A DNA stretch of 64,000 bases from JAKPQE01 sp041397845. Lineage in GTDB: Bacteria > Pseudomonadota > Alphaproteobacteria > Rhizobiales > JAKPQE01. Below the pieces are notes generated by a model. The model was not told the origin of the DNA and ran no database searches. It was given only the letters and a program-made list of their open reading frames with translations. This document shows, in pieces, positions 47,233 through 56,721 of the stretch. A program made the position numbers and the translations under genes. The stretch spans positions 8,997 to 72,996 of the forward strand of contig JAWKVW010000018.1 in the NCBI GenBank assembly GCA_041397845.1, in the 5' to 3' direction. The stretch's first letter is position 1. Each line of letters begins with the position of its first letter.

Positions 47233-48218
47233 CCGGACCTGCCGAACCCATCGAGTTCGTCGGCGTCGACGGCAATCGGCTGGTTGGCGAGATGCGCGGC
47301 GCCGGCGGCCCGCCGGTGCTGCTGCTGCATGGCGGCGGCCAGACCCGCCACTCCTGGGAGGATACGGCGATACGGCTCGCCGCAGCCGGCTTCCGCGCCA
47401 TCACCATCGACCAGCGCGGCCATGGCGACAGCGACTGGGTCGCGAACGGCGCCTACATCTTCACCGACTACGCCGCCGACGTCACCGCTGTCGCCGGCGA
47501 AATCGCCGAACGCTTCGGCGAACGTCCGGTCGCCATCGGCGCCTCGCTTGGCGGCATCTCGGCGCTGCTGGCCGAGGGCGATGCCTCGTCCGGCCTGTTG
47601 CGTGCGCTTGTCCTCGTCGACATCACGCCGCGCATCGATCCCGGCGGCGTCGCCCGCATCCTCGCCTTCATGGGCGACAAGGTCGAGGAGGGCTTTGCCT
47701 CCATCGAGGAGGCCGCCGACGCGATCGCGTCCTATCTGCCGCATAGAAAGCGACCTGAGTCGCTCGACGGCCTGCGGAAGAACCTCCGGCTCGACCCCGA
47801 CGGGCGATATCGCTGGCACTGGGACCCGGCGTTCCTCGTCGGCCGCCAGAACGTCAACAGCCATGTCGACCACATCGAGCAGCGTCTCGTCGGCGCCTCG
47901 AAGGCGCTGACCATTCCGGTCCTGCTGGTGCGCGGCGCCCGCAGCGAGCTTGTCTCCGAGGAGCACGCTCGCGAGTTTCTGGCGCTTGTCCCCCATGCCC
48001 GGCTGGTCGATGTCTCGGGCGCCGGTCACATGGTCGCCGGCGACCGCAACGATGTTTTCGGCGCCGCGATCGGCGATTTCCTCGGAGGCCGGCATCGTCC
48101 CGTGAGACGTGAAGGGGCTGTCAGCGGCCCCGGAACACCGGCGAGCGCTTCTCAAGGAACGCCGCCCGGCCCTCGGCGTAGTCGTCGCTGTCGAAACAGG
48201 CGTCGGCCAGCGCCTTGA
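47229..48218 (+). CDS. Alpha/beta hydrolase, second of a pair
   Basis: 329 residues as written. HG motif VLLLHGGGQTRHSWED, nucleophile elbow GASLGGIS, acid in RGARSELVSEEHA and catalytic His in SGAGHMVAGD. The core ends near AIGDFLGGRH; the last 40 residues are Arg/Pro-rich and read antisense through the end of the enoyl-CoA hydratase gene, so a single-base error near 48103 may hide the true stop (a TGA is one frame away). GTG 47229 overlaps the previous hydrolase. Confidence 0.85.
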   Translation: MTGPAEPIEFVGVDGNRLVGEMRGAGGPPVLLLHGGGQTRHSWEDTAIRLAAAGFRAITIDQRGHGDSDWVANGAYIFTDYAADVTAVAGEIAERFGERPVAIGASLGGISALLAEGDASSGLLRALVLVDITPRIDPGGVARILAFMGDKVEEGFASIEEAADAIASYLPHRKRPESLDGLRKNLRLDPDGRYRWHWDPAFLVGRQNVNSHVDHIEQRLVGASKALTIPVLLVRGARSELVSEEHAREFLALVPHARLVDVSGAGHMVAGDRNDVFGAAIGDFLGGRHRPVRREGAVSGPGTPASASQGTPPGPRRSRRCRNRRRPAP

Positions 48219-48921
48219 TCGCTGCCCAGTCCGCCGCGAGCGGATCGCCGGCGACGCCGGTGATCGCCGCCTTGGCGGCCTTCAGCGTCAGAGGTGCGTT
48301 CGCCGCAATCGTTTCGGCGAGCTTGCGGGTCTCCTCGAAAAGATCCGCCGCCGGAAACAGCCGGTCGACGAGGCCGATGCGATATGCCTCGGCATGGTCA
48401 AGCCGCCGTGCCGTGAAGAAGATGTCCTTGGCCCGTGACGGCCCGACGAGATTGACGACGTCGCGCACCGCCTCCGGCGGATAGCCGACGCCGAGCCGGC
48501 CGGCGGGAATGCCGAAGACGGCATCGTCGGACGAGAGCCGCATGTCACAGGCGACCGCAAGGCCGAGCCCGCCGCCGAGACAGAAGCCGCGAATCATCGC
48601 GATCGTCGGCTTTGCCGCATGCCGGAGCGCGGCAAAGGCGTCGGCATTCGAGGCCTCGTAGCCGCGCGCGCTTTCCGCCGTCGCCCGCACCGTCTCGAAT
48701 TCGGAGATGTCGGCGCCGGCAACGAAGGCCTGCTCGCCGCCGCCGCGCAGCATGATGACCCGCACCCGGTCGTCGGCAACGAGCGCCTCGACGAGCGCCG
48801 GAATCGCCAGCCACATGGCAAGGTCGACGGCATTGCGCCGGGCCGGATTGTCGACGACGATCCAGCCGATCGGCGCCTCGATCTCGGCATGGATTTTCTC
48901 GCTCGGGGAGGAAATGCGCAT
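48121..48921 (-). CDS. Enoyl-CoA hydratase/isomerase family protein
   Basis: 266 residues of the crotonase fold. Oxyanion-hole segments are FVAGADISEFE and RGFCLGGGLGLAVACDMRL, followed by FGIPAGRLGVGYPPEAVRDV. A Glu equivalent to the first catalytic residue is not clear, so hydratase versus isomerase is open. ATG 48921 (MRISSPSEKIH) is chosen over one 75 bases upstream. It overlaps the convergent hydrolase as annotated by 98 bases. Confidence 0.88.
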   Translation of the reverse strand: MRISSPSEKIHAEIEAPIGWIVVDNPARRNAVDLAMWLAIPALVEALVADDRVRVIMLRGGGEQAFVAGADISEFETVRATAESARGYEASNADAFAALRHAAKPTIAMIRGFCLGGGLGLAVACDMRLSSDDAVFGIPAGRLGVGYPPEAVRDVVNLVGPSRAKDIFFTARRLDHAEAYRIGLVDRLFPAADLFEETRKLAETIAANAPLTLKAAKAAITGVAGDPLAADWAAIKALADACFDSDDYAEGRAAFLEKRSPVFRGR

Positions 48922-49069
48922 CGGTCGCCTCGTCGGCTGGCAAAGGGAAGGAATCACCGCCGAGGAATGCCGGCCATAGGCGAGGTCGTCAACCATTTCC
49001 CTTTAAGGTCTGGCAAAGACCCGTTTTCGGATTATCTTCTGATGGTCGGCTGACAGGGAGATGGGACCC

Positions 49070-49894
49070 ATGGCTCACCAGAGGCGCAGGCGCGGCGAAA
49101 TCGGCGCCGTCGATCCCGTTTGGGACAACATCCTCGCTGAGGCGGCCGAACTCAGTCGTCATGAGCAGGCGCTTTCCACGTTCGTTTATACGACCGTCCT
49201 CAGCCACGAGCGGCTCGAGGAGGCTGTCGTCTACCGCATCGCCTCCCGGCTCGATCATGCCGACGTGCCCGGCGAGCTCATCCGCTGCACCTTCGACGAT
49301 GTTCTGGCGCAAAACCCCGATATCGGCGTCGCCATGCGGGCCGACATCATGGCCGTCTATGATCGCGATCCGGCCTGCCATCGCCACATCGACCCGGTTC
49401 TCTATTTCAAGGGCTTCCATGCCCTGCAGACCCACCGCTTTGCCAACGCCCTGTGGAACCTCGGCCGCAAGGACTTCGCGCTCTACCTGCAGAGCCGCTC
49501 CTCGCAGATGTTCCAGGTCGATATTCATCCGGCCGTGCGCATCGGCCGTGGCATCATGCTCGACCACGCGACCGCGCTCGTCGTCGGCGAGACGGCCGTC
49601 ATCGAGGACGATGTCTCGATCCTGCAGGGCGTGACGCTTGGCGGCACCGGCAAGGAAGAGGGCGATCGTCATCCGAAGATCCGCCACGGTGTGCTCATCG
49701 GCGCCGGTGCCAAGATCCTCGGCAATATCGAGATCGGCTGCTGCTCGCGCGTTGCCGCCGGCTCGGTGGTGCTGAATGCCGTTCCCGCCCATACGACCGT
49801 CGCCGGCGTGCCGGCCCGCGTCGTCGGACAGGCCGGTTCGGAAGAGCCCGCCCGCTGCATGGACCAGATGCTCGGCGAGCGCCAGGCCGACTGA
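49070..49894 (+). CDS. cysE: Serine O-acetyltransferase
   Basis: 274 residues. The N-terminal helical SATase domain (DPVWDNILAEAAELSRHE) is followed by left-handed beta-helix hexapeptide repeats with the active-site run GIMLDHATALVVGETAVIED and the signature LGGTGKEEGDRHPKIRHGV. It makes O-acetylserine for cysteine synthesis. ATG 49070 is favoured over 49061. It lies upstream of the small DUF3126 gene, as in many Hyphomicrobiales. Confidence 0.95.
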   Translation: MAHQRRRRGEIGAVDPVWDNILAEAAELSRHEQALSTFVYTTVLSHERLEEAVVYRIASRLDHADVPGELIRCTFDDVLAQNPDIGVAMRADIMAVYDRDPACHRHIDPVLYFKGFHALQTHRFANALWNLGRKDFALYLQSRSSQMFQVDIHPAVRIGRGIMLDHATALVVGETAVIEDDVSILQGVTLGGTGKEEGDRHPKIRHGVLIGAGAKILGNIEIGCCSRVAAGSVVLNAVPAHTTVAGVPARVVGQAGSEEPARCMDQMLGERQAD

Positions 49895-50158
49895 CGGCTT
49901 CTCCACCGTTCGTCTCATCACCCCGATAGCGGGTTTGATGTCGCACGCCCCGTGCGTTATACGGTCGGCCTCTCTCCCACAGCGATCAGGCGCACTATCT
50001 ACAAGGTATGGCCGCGTAACCCGGCCATGGTCGGCTGTGTTTCGAGCGCGGGAAATGATTGCCGGAGCGGCCTTTCGGGCACCCGGCGTTGTTTTCCGCA
50101 AAGACAGCGACGCGCCCCGGCACCGTCGCAAAACCCGCCTCCGAGGCAAGGAGTTCCC

Positions 50159-50368
50159 GTGAAGCCCCAGGAAATCAAGAAGGTTGAAGCCTATCTTCGC
50201 CGCGTCTTCGACCTGCCGCGCATTGGCGTGCGCGCCCGCCCGAAGAAGGACGATTCGGCCGAGGTCTATATCGGCGACGAGTTCGTCGGCGTGCTGTTCC
50301 GCGACGATGAGGATGGCGAAGTGTCGTACAACTTCCAGATGGCGATCCTCGATATCGATCTGGACTGA
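50159..50368 (+). CDS. DUF3126 family protein
   Basis: 69 residues from GTG 50159, preceded by AAGGAG. The sequence VKPQEIKKVEAYLRRVF, then RARPKKDDSAEVYIGDEFVG and SYNFQMAILDIDLD is that of the small alphaproteobacterial family commonly found beside cysE. Function unknown. Confidence 0.88.
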   Translation: MKPQEIKKVEAYLRRVFDLPRIGVRARPKKDDSAEVYIGDEFVGVLFRDDEDGEVSYNFQMAILDIDLD

Positions 50369-50660
50369 CGGTCGCGCCAGACCCGCTGTCGCCGTCGCGG
50401 CTCGGATCGCGGCGGCGGGGCGGCCCGAAATGAAACGGTTTTCGAAGCGTTAAGGCGACCGTCACGACTCTCTGTGCCGCCCTGAAACACTTCGTTAACC
50501 ATATGAAACCGCTGATGATTTGGCTTGAGGGTCGAAAACCGGCGGAAAACTGCCAAACCCGCTTGCCGACTGTTCGCAAGCCCTGCTACGGCATGGCTCT
50601 TGCGACTCTGAACCCCAATAGGCGGTTCCGTGTCATATCGGGACGACGAGGGGAAGCGGC

Positions 50661-50990
50661 GTGTATACCGAGTTGTTCATCTATTCCTATGCGGCGACGG
50701 TCGGCTTCGTGTCGGCCGGCATCATCGGCAGCTTCTATCAGCTCCTGACGGCCGAGGCGCCGCAGTTCCGTGTGTCGGACAAGTCGTTCCTGTCCGGCTT
50801 CGGTTCGGTCATGCTGTGCTGCTTCAGCGCCCCGTTCATCATCATGCGCAATGCCATCCGTGGCCGCCGCATCGAGCGCCGGCCGCTCGGCTGGCTCGTC
50901 GCCAGCGTTGCGATTTCGCTGATGTGGAGCGCCTGCACCGGCATCATCCTGCTCGAATTCATCATCGCCCTGCGCGGCCCGACGATCTAG
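50661..50990 (+). CDS. Small membrane protein of unknown function (DUF6949-like)
   Basis: 109 residues with three hydrophobic helices (AATVGFVSAGIIGSFYQL, SVMLCCFSAPFIIMRNAI, LVASVAISLMWSACTGIILL) separated by short loops. GTG 50661 follows GAGGGGAAG. Resembles an uncharacterised alphaproteobacterial membrane family. The 292-base gap upstream shows no recognisable gene. The gamma carbonic anhydrase begins 24 bases downstream. Confidence 0.7.
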   Translation: MYTELFIYSYAATVGFVSAGIIGSFYQLLTAEAPQFRVSDKSFLSGFGSVMLCCFSAPFIIMRNAIRGRRIERRPLGWLVASVAISLMWSACTGIILLEFIIALRGPTI

Positions 50991-51014
50991 TCAACGCAAG
51001 CAGGGGAGACGACG

Positions 51015-51545
51015 ATGCCGATCTGGTCTCTTGATGGAATTGATCCGGAATTTCCGGCCGATGGCGACTATTGGGTCGCGCCGGACGCAACGCTGATCGG
51101 CAAGATCCGTCTGCTCGCCGGCGCTTCGATCTGGTTCGGCGCCGTATTGCGCGGCGACAACGAACTGATCGAGATCGGCGCCGGTTCGAACATCCAGGAC
51201 CTTTCGGCGCTCCATACCGACATGGGTTTTCCGCTGACCATCGGCGCCGATGTGACCGTCGGCCACCGGGCCATGCTGCATGGCTGCACCATCGGCGACA
51301 ACTCGCTCGTCGGCATGGGCGCGACCATCCTCAATGGCGCGAGGATCGGCCGCAACTGCCTTGTCGGCGCCGGCGCGCTGATCGGCGAGGGCAAGGAAAT
51401 CCCTGACAATTCGCTCGTCGTCGGCATGCCCGGCAAGATCATCCGGACGCTGGACGAGAAGGCCGCCGCCGCCATCCGCGGCTCGGCCCGCCACTATGTC
51501 GAAAATGCCCGCCGCTATGCGAGGGGGCTGAAACCGGCCAACTGA
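51015..51545 (+). CDS. Gamma carbonic anhydrase-type hexapeptide protein
   Basis: 176 residues of left-handed beta-helix. FGAVLRGDNELIEIGAGSNI, HTDMGFPLTIGADVTVGHRA and MLHGCTIGDNSLVGMG carry the His ligands of the gamma carbonic anhydrase/YrdA family. It binds a metal and may hydrate CO2 or have another acyl or hydrolase role. It is followed by a terminator. Confidence 0.9.
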   Translation: MPIWSLDGIDPEFPADGDYWVAPDATLIGKIRLLAGASIWFGAVLRGDNELIEIGAGSNIQDLSALHTDMGFPLTIGADVTVGHRAMLHGCTIGDNSLVGMGATILNGARIGRNCLVGAGALIGEGKEIPDNSLVVGMPGKIIRTLDEKAAAAIRGSARHYVENARRYARGLKPAN

Positions 51546-51567
51546 ACGCGTGGGGACGCGACCGGAA

Positions 51568-51597
51568 GGGGCATCGCCTGGGGAGGCGGTGCCCTTT
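51568..51597 (+). terminator. Terminator after the gamma carbonic anhydrase gene
   Basis: GGGGCATCGCC can pair with GGCGGTGCCC (one mismatch or wobble) around TGGGGA, followed by TTTCGCTT. It also faces the convergent phosphotransferase gene. Confidence 0.55.
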
Positions 51598-51610
51598 CGC
51601 TTACGCAGCG

Positions 51611-52654
51611 TCAGGTTCGCCCTGAGGCGGCGATTGCCGCACCCTCGGCGGCAAGCAGCGGGATCATCTCGGCAAGCGCCAGGCCGAATTCCGGGTTCGA
51701 CGCGTTGCCGTCGAGCGCCCGCTTTTTCACGCCCTGCAGGATTGCCGCGAAGCGGAAGAAGGCAAAGGCGAGGGCAAACGGCCAGTCGTCGAGATGGGCA
51801 AGCCCGGTCCGCGCCGCATAGCGCGCCAGATAGTCTTCCTCGTCCGGAATGCCGATCGCCGCCCGATCGACGCCGCCAAGGCCGCGCCCGACCGGCCCCA
51901 CCGGCAGCCGCCACTGCATGCACTGGTGCGAAAGATCGGCCAGCGGATGGCCGAGCGTCGACAGCTCCCAGTCGATCAGCGCGTCGATGCGCGGGCTGGA
52001 CGGCGAGAAGATCATGTTGTCGATGCGATAGTCGCCGTGCACGATCGAGACGCGGCCGTCGTCCGCCGGCGTCGCACCCGGCAGCCAGGCAATGAGCGCA
52101 TCCATGTCCGGTACCGCATCGGTCTCGCTTGCCCGGTATTGCTCGCTCCAGCGCTTCACCTGCCGGGCGAAATAATTGCCGGGCCGCCCGAAGTCGGAAA
52201 GGCCGACGGCAGCGACGTCGACGCTGTGCAGCGCCGCCAGAACGCGGTTGATGTCGTCATAGACGGCGCCGCGCGCCTCGTTGTCGAGGTCCGGCAGGCG
52301 CGGGTCCTCGAAGTGCCGTCCCGGAACGTACCCCATGACGAAGAACGCCGAACCGATGACGTTTTCGTCCTCGCAAAGCGCATAGGTCTTGGGCACCGGT
52401 ACGCCGGTCTTGCCAAGCGCCGACATGACGCGGAATTCACGCTCGATCGCATGCGCGGATTTCAGGAGCAGCCCCGGCGGCTTGCGCCGCAGCACGTAGT
52501 CGGCATGCGGCGTGTGCAACTGGTAGGTCGGATTCGACTGGCCGTGCGGAAACTTGCGGGCGGTGAGGGGGCCGGAAAAACCGGCGAGATTGGCAGCGAA
52601 CCATGTCTCGAGCGTCCGGGCATCGAGGGTGGCGATGTCCGGGATGGCGCTCAC
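51611..52654 (-). CDS. Phosphotransferase family protein (APH fold)
   Basis: 347 residues. Kinase-like motifs are LRRKPPGLLLKSAHAIEREF (nucleotide Lys and Glu), SIVHGDYRIDNMIF (catalytic HxDxxxxN) and ALIDWELSTLGHPLADLS (metal-binding Asp). This is the form often linked to acyl-CoA dehydrogenase ACAD10/11-like pathways that phosphorylate 4-hydroxyacyl-CoAs. Its start overlaps the upstream SDR gene by 4 bases, so they are coupled. Confidence 0.87.
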   Translation of the reverse strand: MSAIPDIATLDARTLETWFAANLAGFSGPLTARKFPHGQSNPTYQLHTPHADYVLRRKPPGLLLKSAHAIEREFRVMSALGKTGVPVPKTYALCEDENVIGSAFFVMGYVPGRHFEDPRLPDLDNEARGAVYDDINRVLAALHSVDVAAVGLSDFGRPGNYFARQVKRWSEQYRASETDAVPDMDALIAWLPGATPADDGRVSIVHGDYRIDNMIFSPSSPRIDALIDWELSTLGHPLADLSHQCMQWRLPVGPVGRGLGGVDRAAIGIPDEEDYLARYAARTGLAHLDDWPFALAFAFFRFAAILQGVKKRALDGNASNPEFGLALAEMIPLLAAEGAAIAASGRT

Positions 52655-53472
52655 GGCTGTTCTCCGAAGACTTCGTGGCCGGTGCTCACCGACATGCCGC
52701 CGTCGAGCGGAATGATGGCGCCGGTGGTGTAGGCGCCCGCCCGGCCGCAGAGGTAAAGCACCGTGCCGGCAAGGTCGTCCGCCGCCCCGAGCCGCCCGAA
52801 CGGCACGGCAGCCTCGACGATCGCCCTCCGGCTCGCGTCCGCCGTCACGAAGGCGGTCATCTTCGAGGCAAAGGGGCCAGGCGCAATGGCATTGACCGTG
52901 ATCCGCCGCCCGGCCAGTTCCTTGGCGAGGATGAGCGTCAGGTGGTGCACCGCCGCTTTCGAGGCCGCATAGGAATAGGCGCCGTCGCCGAGCGGCCGCG
53001 TGCCCATCACCGAGCCGATGTTGACGACGCGGGCCGGAGCTTCCTCGCTTGCCGCCGCCTCAAGCAGCGGCAGGAGATCGCGGGTCAGTGTGAAAAGTCC
53101 GGCGACATTGACCGACATCACCTTCTCGAAGGCGGAGAAGGGAAACTGGTCGAGCGGCTCGCCCCAGGTGCGTCCGGCATTGTTGACGAGAATGTCGAGC
53201 CGGTCGGTCCGGGCGCGGACTTCGGCGGCAAGGGCGGCAACCCCTTCCTCGCTGCCGACATCGCCGGCAAAGCCTTCCGCCGTGCCGCGGGCGCCGCGTG
53301 CATTCAGTTCCTCGGCGGCGGCAACGCACGCCTCGCCCTTGCGCGAGGCGATGAGAACCCGGGCGCCGGCCGATGCCAGTGCCTCGGCGATCATGCGCCC
53401 GATTCCGGTGGCGCCGCCGGTGACGAGCGCGCATCGCCCGGAAAGGCCGAACAGGCCGTCGAGATACTCCAT
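52651..53472 (-). CDS. SDR family oxidoreductase
   Basis: 273 residues of classical short-chain dehydrogenase. The cofactor motif is VTGGATGIGRMIAEAL, the NNAG motif is LVNNAGRTWG, and the catalytic SYxxxK is in SYAASKAAVHHL. A C-terminal LDGGMSVSTGHE matches 3-oxoacyl reductase-like members. Substrate unknown; coupling to the phosphotransferase suggests acyl-CoA or hydroxy-acid metabolism. Confidence 0.9.
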   Translation of the reverse strand: MEYLDGLFGLSGRCALVTGGATGIGRMIAEALASAGARVLIASRKGEACVAAAEELNARGARGTAEGFAGDVGSEEGVAALAAEVRARTDRLDILVNNAGRTWGEPLDQFPFSAFEKVMSVNVAGLFTLTRDLLPLLEAAASEEAPARVVNIGSVMGTRPLGDGAYSYAASKAAVHHLTLILAKELAGRRITVNAIAPGPFASKMTAFVTADASRRAIVEAAVPFGRLGAADDLAGTVLYLCGRAGAYTTGAIIPLDGGMSVSTGHEVFGEQP

Positions 53473-53708
53473 TTCGGTCTCTCCCTGCCTTGTGCGCTGG
53501 TTTTGTTTGGTTTTTCCAAGAATGTGGCAGGTTGTTGCCCGCGGTCAACTTCCAAGCCGACAAAAAAGCCGTGACCGGCCGCGATTTTTGCTTGGAACGC
53601 TCGGAAATAGCAGGGGATTTCGCCCTGCCACGAGGTTCTGGAATTGGTCTCCTGAGATGGAATCGGATATAAGGAATCGATTCTTTCCAGCGACTTCGGA
53701 ACGCATCC

Positions 53709-56456
53709 TTGTCAGATATGGACGAAAGCAACTCGGCGGGCGGACCGCCCTCCGACATCAAGCCGATTTCAATCATCGACGAGATGCGGCGCAGCTACCT
53801 CGATTACGCCATGAGCGTGATCGTCAGTCGCGCGCTGCCCGACGTGCGCGACGGCCTGAAGCCGGTGCATCGGCGCATTCTCCATTCGATGCACGAGAAC
53901 GGCTACGACTGGAACAAGCCGTACCGCAAGTCGGCCCGCGTCGTCGGCGACGTCATCGGTAAATACCATCCGCATGGCGACCAGGCGATTTACGACGCGC
54001 TGGTGCGCATGGCGCAGGATTTCGCCATGCGCCTGCCGCTGCTCGACGGCCAGGGCAATTTCGGCTCCGTCGACGGCGACCCCGCCGCCGCCATGCGTTA
54101 CACCGAGGTTCGCCTCGGCAAGCCGGCGCATTCGCTGCTCGAGGACATCGACAAGGACACCGTCGATTTCCAGCCGAACTACGATAATTCCGAGCGCGAG
54201 CCGGTCGTGTTGCCGGCCCGCTTCCCCAATCTGCTCGTCAATGGCGCCGGCGGCATTGCCGTCGGCATGGCAACCAACATCCCGCCGCACAATCTCGGCG
54301 AAGTCATCGATGCCGTCGTCGCGCTGATCGACAATCCGGCGCTGACCTCCGAAGAGCTGATGGAATATGTGCCGGGCCCGGATTTCCCGACCGGCGGCCT
54401 CATCCTCGGTCGTTCCGGCATCCGCTCTGCTTATACGACCGGCCGCGGCTCGGTCATCATGCGCGGCCGCGTCACGGTCGAGACCGTGCGCAAGGAGCGC
54501 GAGGCGCTCGTCGTCACCGAGATTCCCTATCAGGTGAACAAGGCGGCGATGGTCGAAAAGATCGCCGACCTCGTGCGCGAGAAGCGCGTCGAGGGCATCG
54601 CCGACATCCGCGACGAATCGAGTCGCGAGGGCATGCGCGTCGTCGTCGAGCTGAAGCGCGATGCCGTCGCCGACGTCGTTCTCAACCAGCTTTACCGGTT
54701 CTCGCCGCTGCAGTCGTCCTTCGGCTGCAACATGGTGGCGCTGAACGGCGGCCGGCCGGAGATGATGACGCTCCGCGACCTGCTCACCGCCTTCATCGCC
54801 TTCCGCGAGGAGGTCGTCAGCCGGCGCACCAAGTACCTGCTCGGCAAGGCGCGCGATCGCGCCCATGTCCTCGTTGGCCTCGCCGTCGCGGTCGCCAATA
54901 TCGACGAGGTCATCCAGCTCATCCGCACCTCGCCGGACCCGGCGACGGCCCGCGAACGACTGATGACGCGCAACTGGCCGGCCTCCGACATCGAGACCTT
55001 CATCCGTCTCATCGACGATCCGCGCCACACCATCAACGACGACGGCACCTACCGGCTGTCCGAGGAACAGGCCCGCGCCATCCTCGACTTGCGCCTGCAG
55101 CGCCTGACCGCGCTCGGCCGCGACGAGATCGGCGACGAGCTCGAGAAGCTCGCCAACGAGATCCGCGACTACCTCGATATCCTGCGTTCCCGCGCCCGCA
55201 TTCTCGACATCATCAAGGACGAGCTCGCCGCCGTGCGCAACGAGTTCGCGACGCCCCGGCGGACCGAGATCGTCGACGCCGATGCGGACATGGAGGACGA
55301 GGACCTCATCCAGCGCGAGGATATGGTCGTCACCGTCAGCCACGCCGGCTACATCAAGCGCGTGCCGCTCTCGACCTACCGGGCCCAGCGCCGCGGCGGC
55401 AAGGGCCGCGCCGGCATGCAGACCAGGGACGAGGATTTCGTCACCCGCCTGTTCGTGGCCAACACCCACACGCCGGTGTTGTTCTTCTCCTCGCGCGGCA
55501 TCGTCTACAAGATGAAGGTCTGGCGTCTGCCGCTCAGCCAGCCGCAGGCCCGGGGCAAGGCGCTGATCAACCTGTTGCCGCTGGAGCAGGGCGAGCGCAT
55601 CACCACCATCCTGCCGCTGCCCGAGGACGAGACGACCTGGGACGCGCTCGACGTCATGTTCGCGACGACCCGCGGCACCGTCCGGCGCAACAAGCTCTCC
55701 GATTTCGTCCAGGTGAACCGCAACGGCAAGATCGCCATGAAGCTCGACGATGGCGATGGCATCATCGGCGTCGAGACCTGTCAGGAAAGCGACGACGTGC
55801 TGCTGACGACGGCGATCGGCCAGTGTATCCGCTTCCCCGTCACCGAGGTGCGCGTCTTCAAGGGCCGCGATTCGGTCGGCGTGCGCGGCATCGCCCTTGG
55901 CGACGGCGATGCGCTGATCTCCATGTCGATCCTGCGCCACTTCGAGGCGAGCCCGGCCGAGCGCGCCGCCTATCTGAAGATGCGGCGGGCGGTCAATGCC
56001 GATGAGGCCGGCGACGAGCCGGTGCTGGATGCCGAGGCCGACGAGGCGGATGGCGAGATCGGCGAGGCCCGCTATGCCGAGATGGGCGCCGCCGAGCAGT
56101 TCGTCCTGACCGTCTCCGAAAACGGCTACGGCAAGCGCTCGTCGTCCTACGAGTACCGGACCTCCGGACGTGGCGGCAAGGGCATCATCGCCATGACCGT
56201 GAACGACCGGAACGGCCCGCTGATTGCCTCGTTCCCGGTCGAGCAGGGCGACCAGATCATGCTCGTCACCGACGGCGGCCAGCTCATCCGCTGCCCTGTC
56301 GAGGGCATCCGCGTTGCCGGCCGGTCGACCCAGGGCGTCATCGTCTTCAACACTGCCGAAGGCGAGCGCGTTGTCTCGGTCGAGCATATCGACGAGGTCG
56401 AGGGCGACGATGGCGAGGATGTCGGCGGCGAGGGCGGCGAGACGCCCGCTGCCTGA
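53709..56456 (+). CDS. gyrA: DNA gyrase subunit A
   Basis: 915 residues, intact. N-terminal start MRRSYLDYAMSVIVSRALPD, active-site Tyr in AAAMRYTEVRL, and the C-terminal beta-pinwheel with the GyrA box around QRRGGKGRAG. In the quinolone region, HPHGDQAIYD has Gln where E. coli has Ser83, with Asp87 kept. TTG 53709 or ATG 53718 is the start. Gyrase introduces negative supercoils. In many relatives it sits directly before coaD; here that run is 16 kb away. Confidence 0.97.
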   Translation: MSDMDESNSAGGPPSDIKPISIIDEMRRSYLDYAMSVIVSRALPDVRDGLKPVHRRILHSMHENGYDWNKPYRKSARVVGDVIGKYHPHGDQAIYDALVRMAQDFAMRLPLLDGQGNFGSVDGDPAAAMRYTEVRLGKPAHSLLEDIDKDTVDFQPNYDNSEREPVVLPARFPNLLVNGAGGIAVGMATNIPPHNLGEVIDAVVALIDNPALTSEELMEYVPGPDFPTGGLILGRSGIRSAYTTGRGSVIMRGRVTVETVRKEREALVVTEIPYQVNKAAMVEKIADLVREKRVEGIADIRDESSREGMRVVVELKRDAVADVVLNQLYRFSPLQSSFGCNMVALNGGRPEMMTLRDLLTAFIAFREEVVSRRTKYLLGKARDRAHVLVGLAVAVANIDEVIQLIRTSPDPATARERLMTRNWPASDIETFIRLIDDPRHTINDDGTYRLSEEQARAILDLRLQRLTALGRDEIGDELEKLANEIRDYLDILRSRARILDIIKDELAAVRNEFATPRRTEIVDADADMEDEDLIQREDMVVTVSHAGYIKRVPLSTYRAQRRGGKGRAGMQTRDEDFVTRLFVANTHTPVLFFSSRGIVYKMKVWRLPLSQPQARGKALINLLPLEQGERITTILPLPEDETTWDALDVMFATTRGTVRRNKLSDFVQVNRNGKIAMKLDDGDGIIGVETCQESDDVLLTTAIGQCIRFPVTEVRVFKGRDSVGVRGIALGDGDALISMSILRHFEASPAERAAYLKMRRAVNADEAGDEPVLDAEADEADGEIGEARYAEMGAAEQFVLTVSENGYGKRSSSYEYRTSGRGGKGIIAMTVNDRNGPLIASFPVEQGDQIMLVTDGGQLIRCPVEGIRVAGRSTQGVIVFNTAEGERVVSVEHIDEVEGDDGEDVGGEGGETPAA

Positions 56457-56538
56457 ACCCCAAAAGTCGCCTGAGCGCCGAAAGCGCCTGAAAGCCGAAA
56501 GCGCCCAGAGCGCGGAAAACGACGAATGAAATGCAAGA

Positions 56539-56566
56539 CCCTCTCCCGCCCGGGAGAGGGTTTTTT
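56539..56566 (+). terminator. gyrA terminator
   Basis: CCCTCTCCCG pairs perfectly with CGGGAGAGGG, followed by TTTTTT. It is the strongest terminator in the window. The preceding 60 bases hold short GCCGAAAGCGCC-like repeats. Confidence 0.9.
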
Positions 56567-56721
56567 CATGCCCGGCCACGGCCTGCACCTCGGCAAGCGC
56601 GGTTGCCGCGGCGGCAGCGGCATCGCAAGCGTGCCTCGGGGCTTGCCGACCAGCCGTCGGGCAGTTACCCAATGGGATAAGACGCCGCGCCGCCGGCGCA
56701 AGATCTCGAGGAGTGCGCCAC

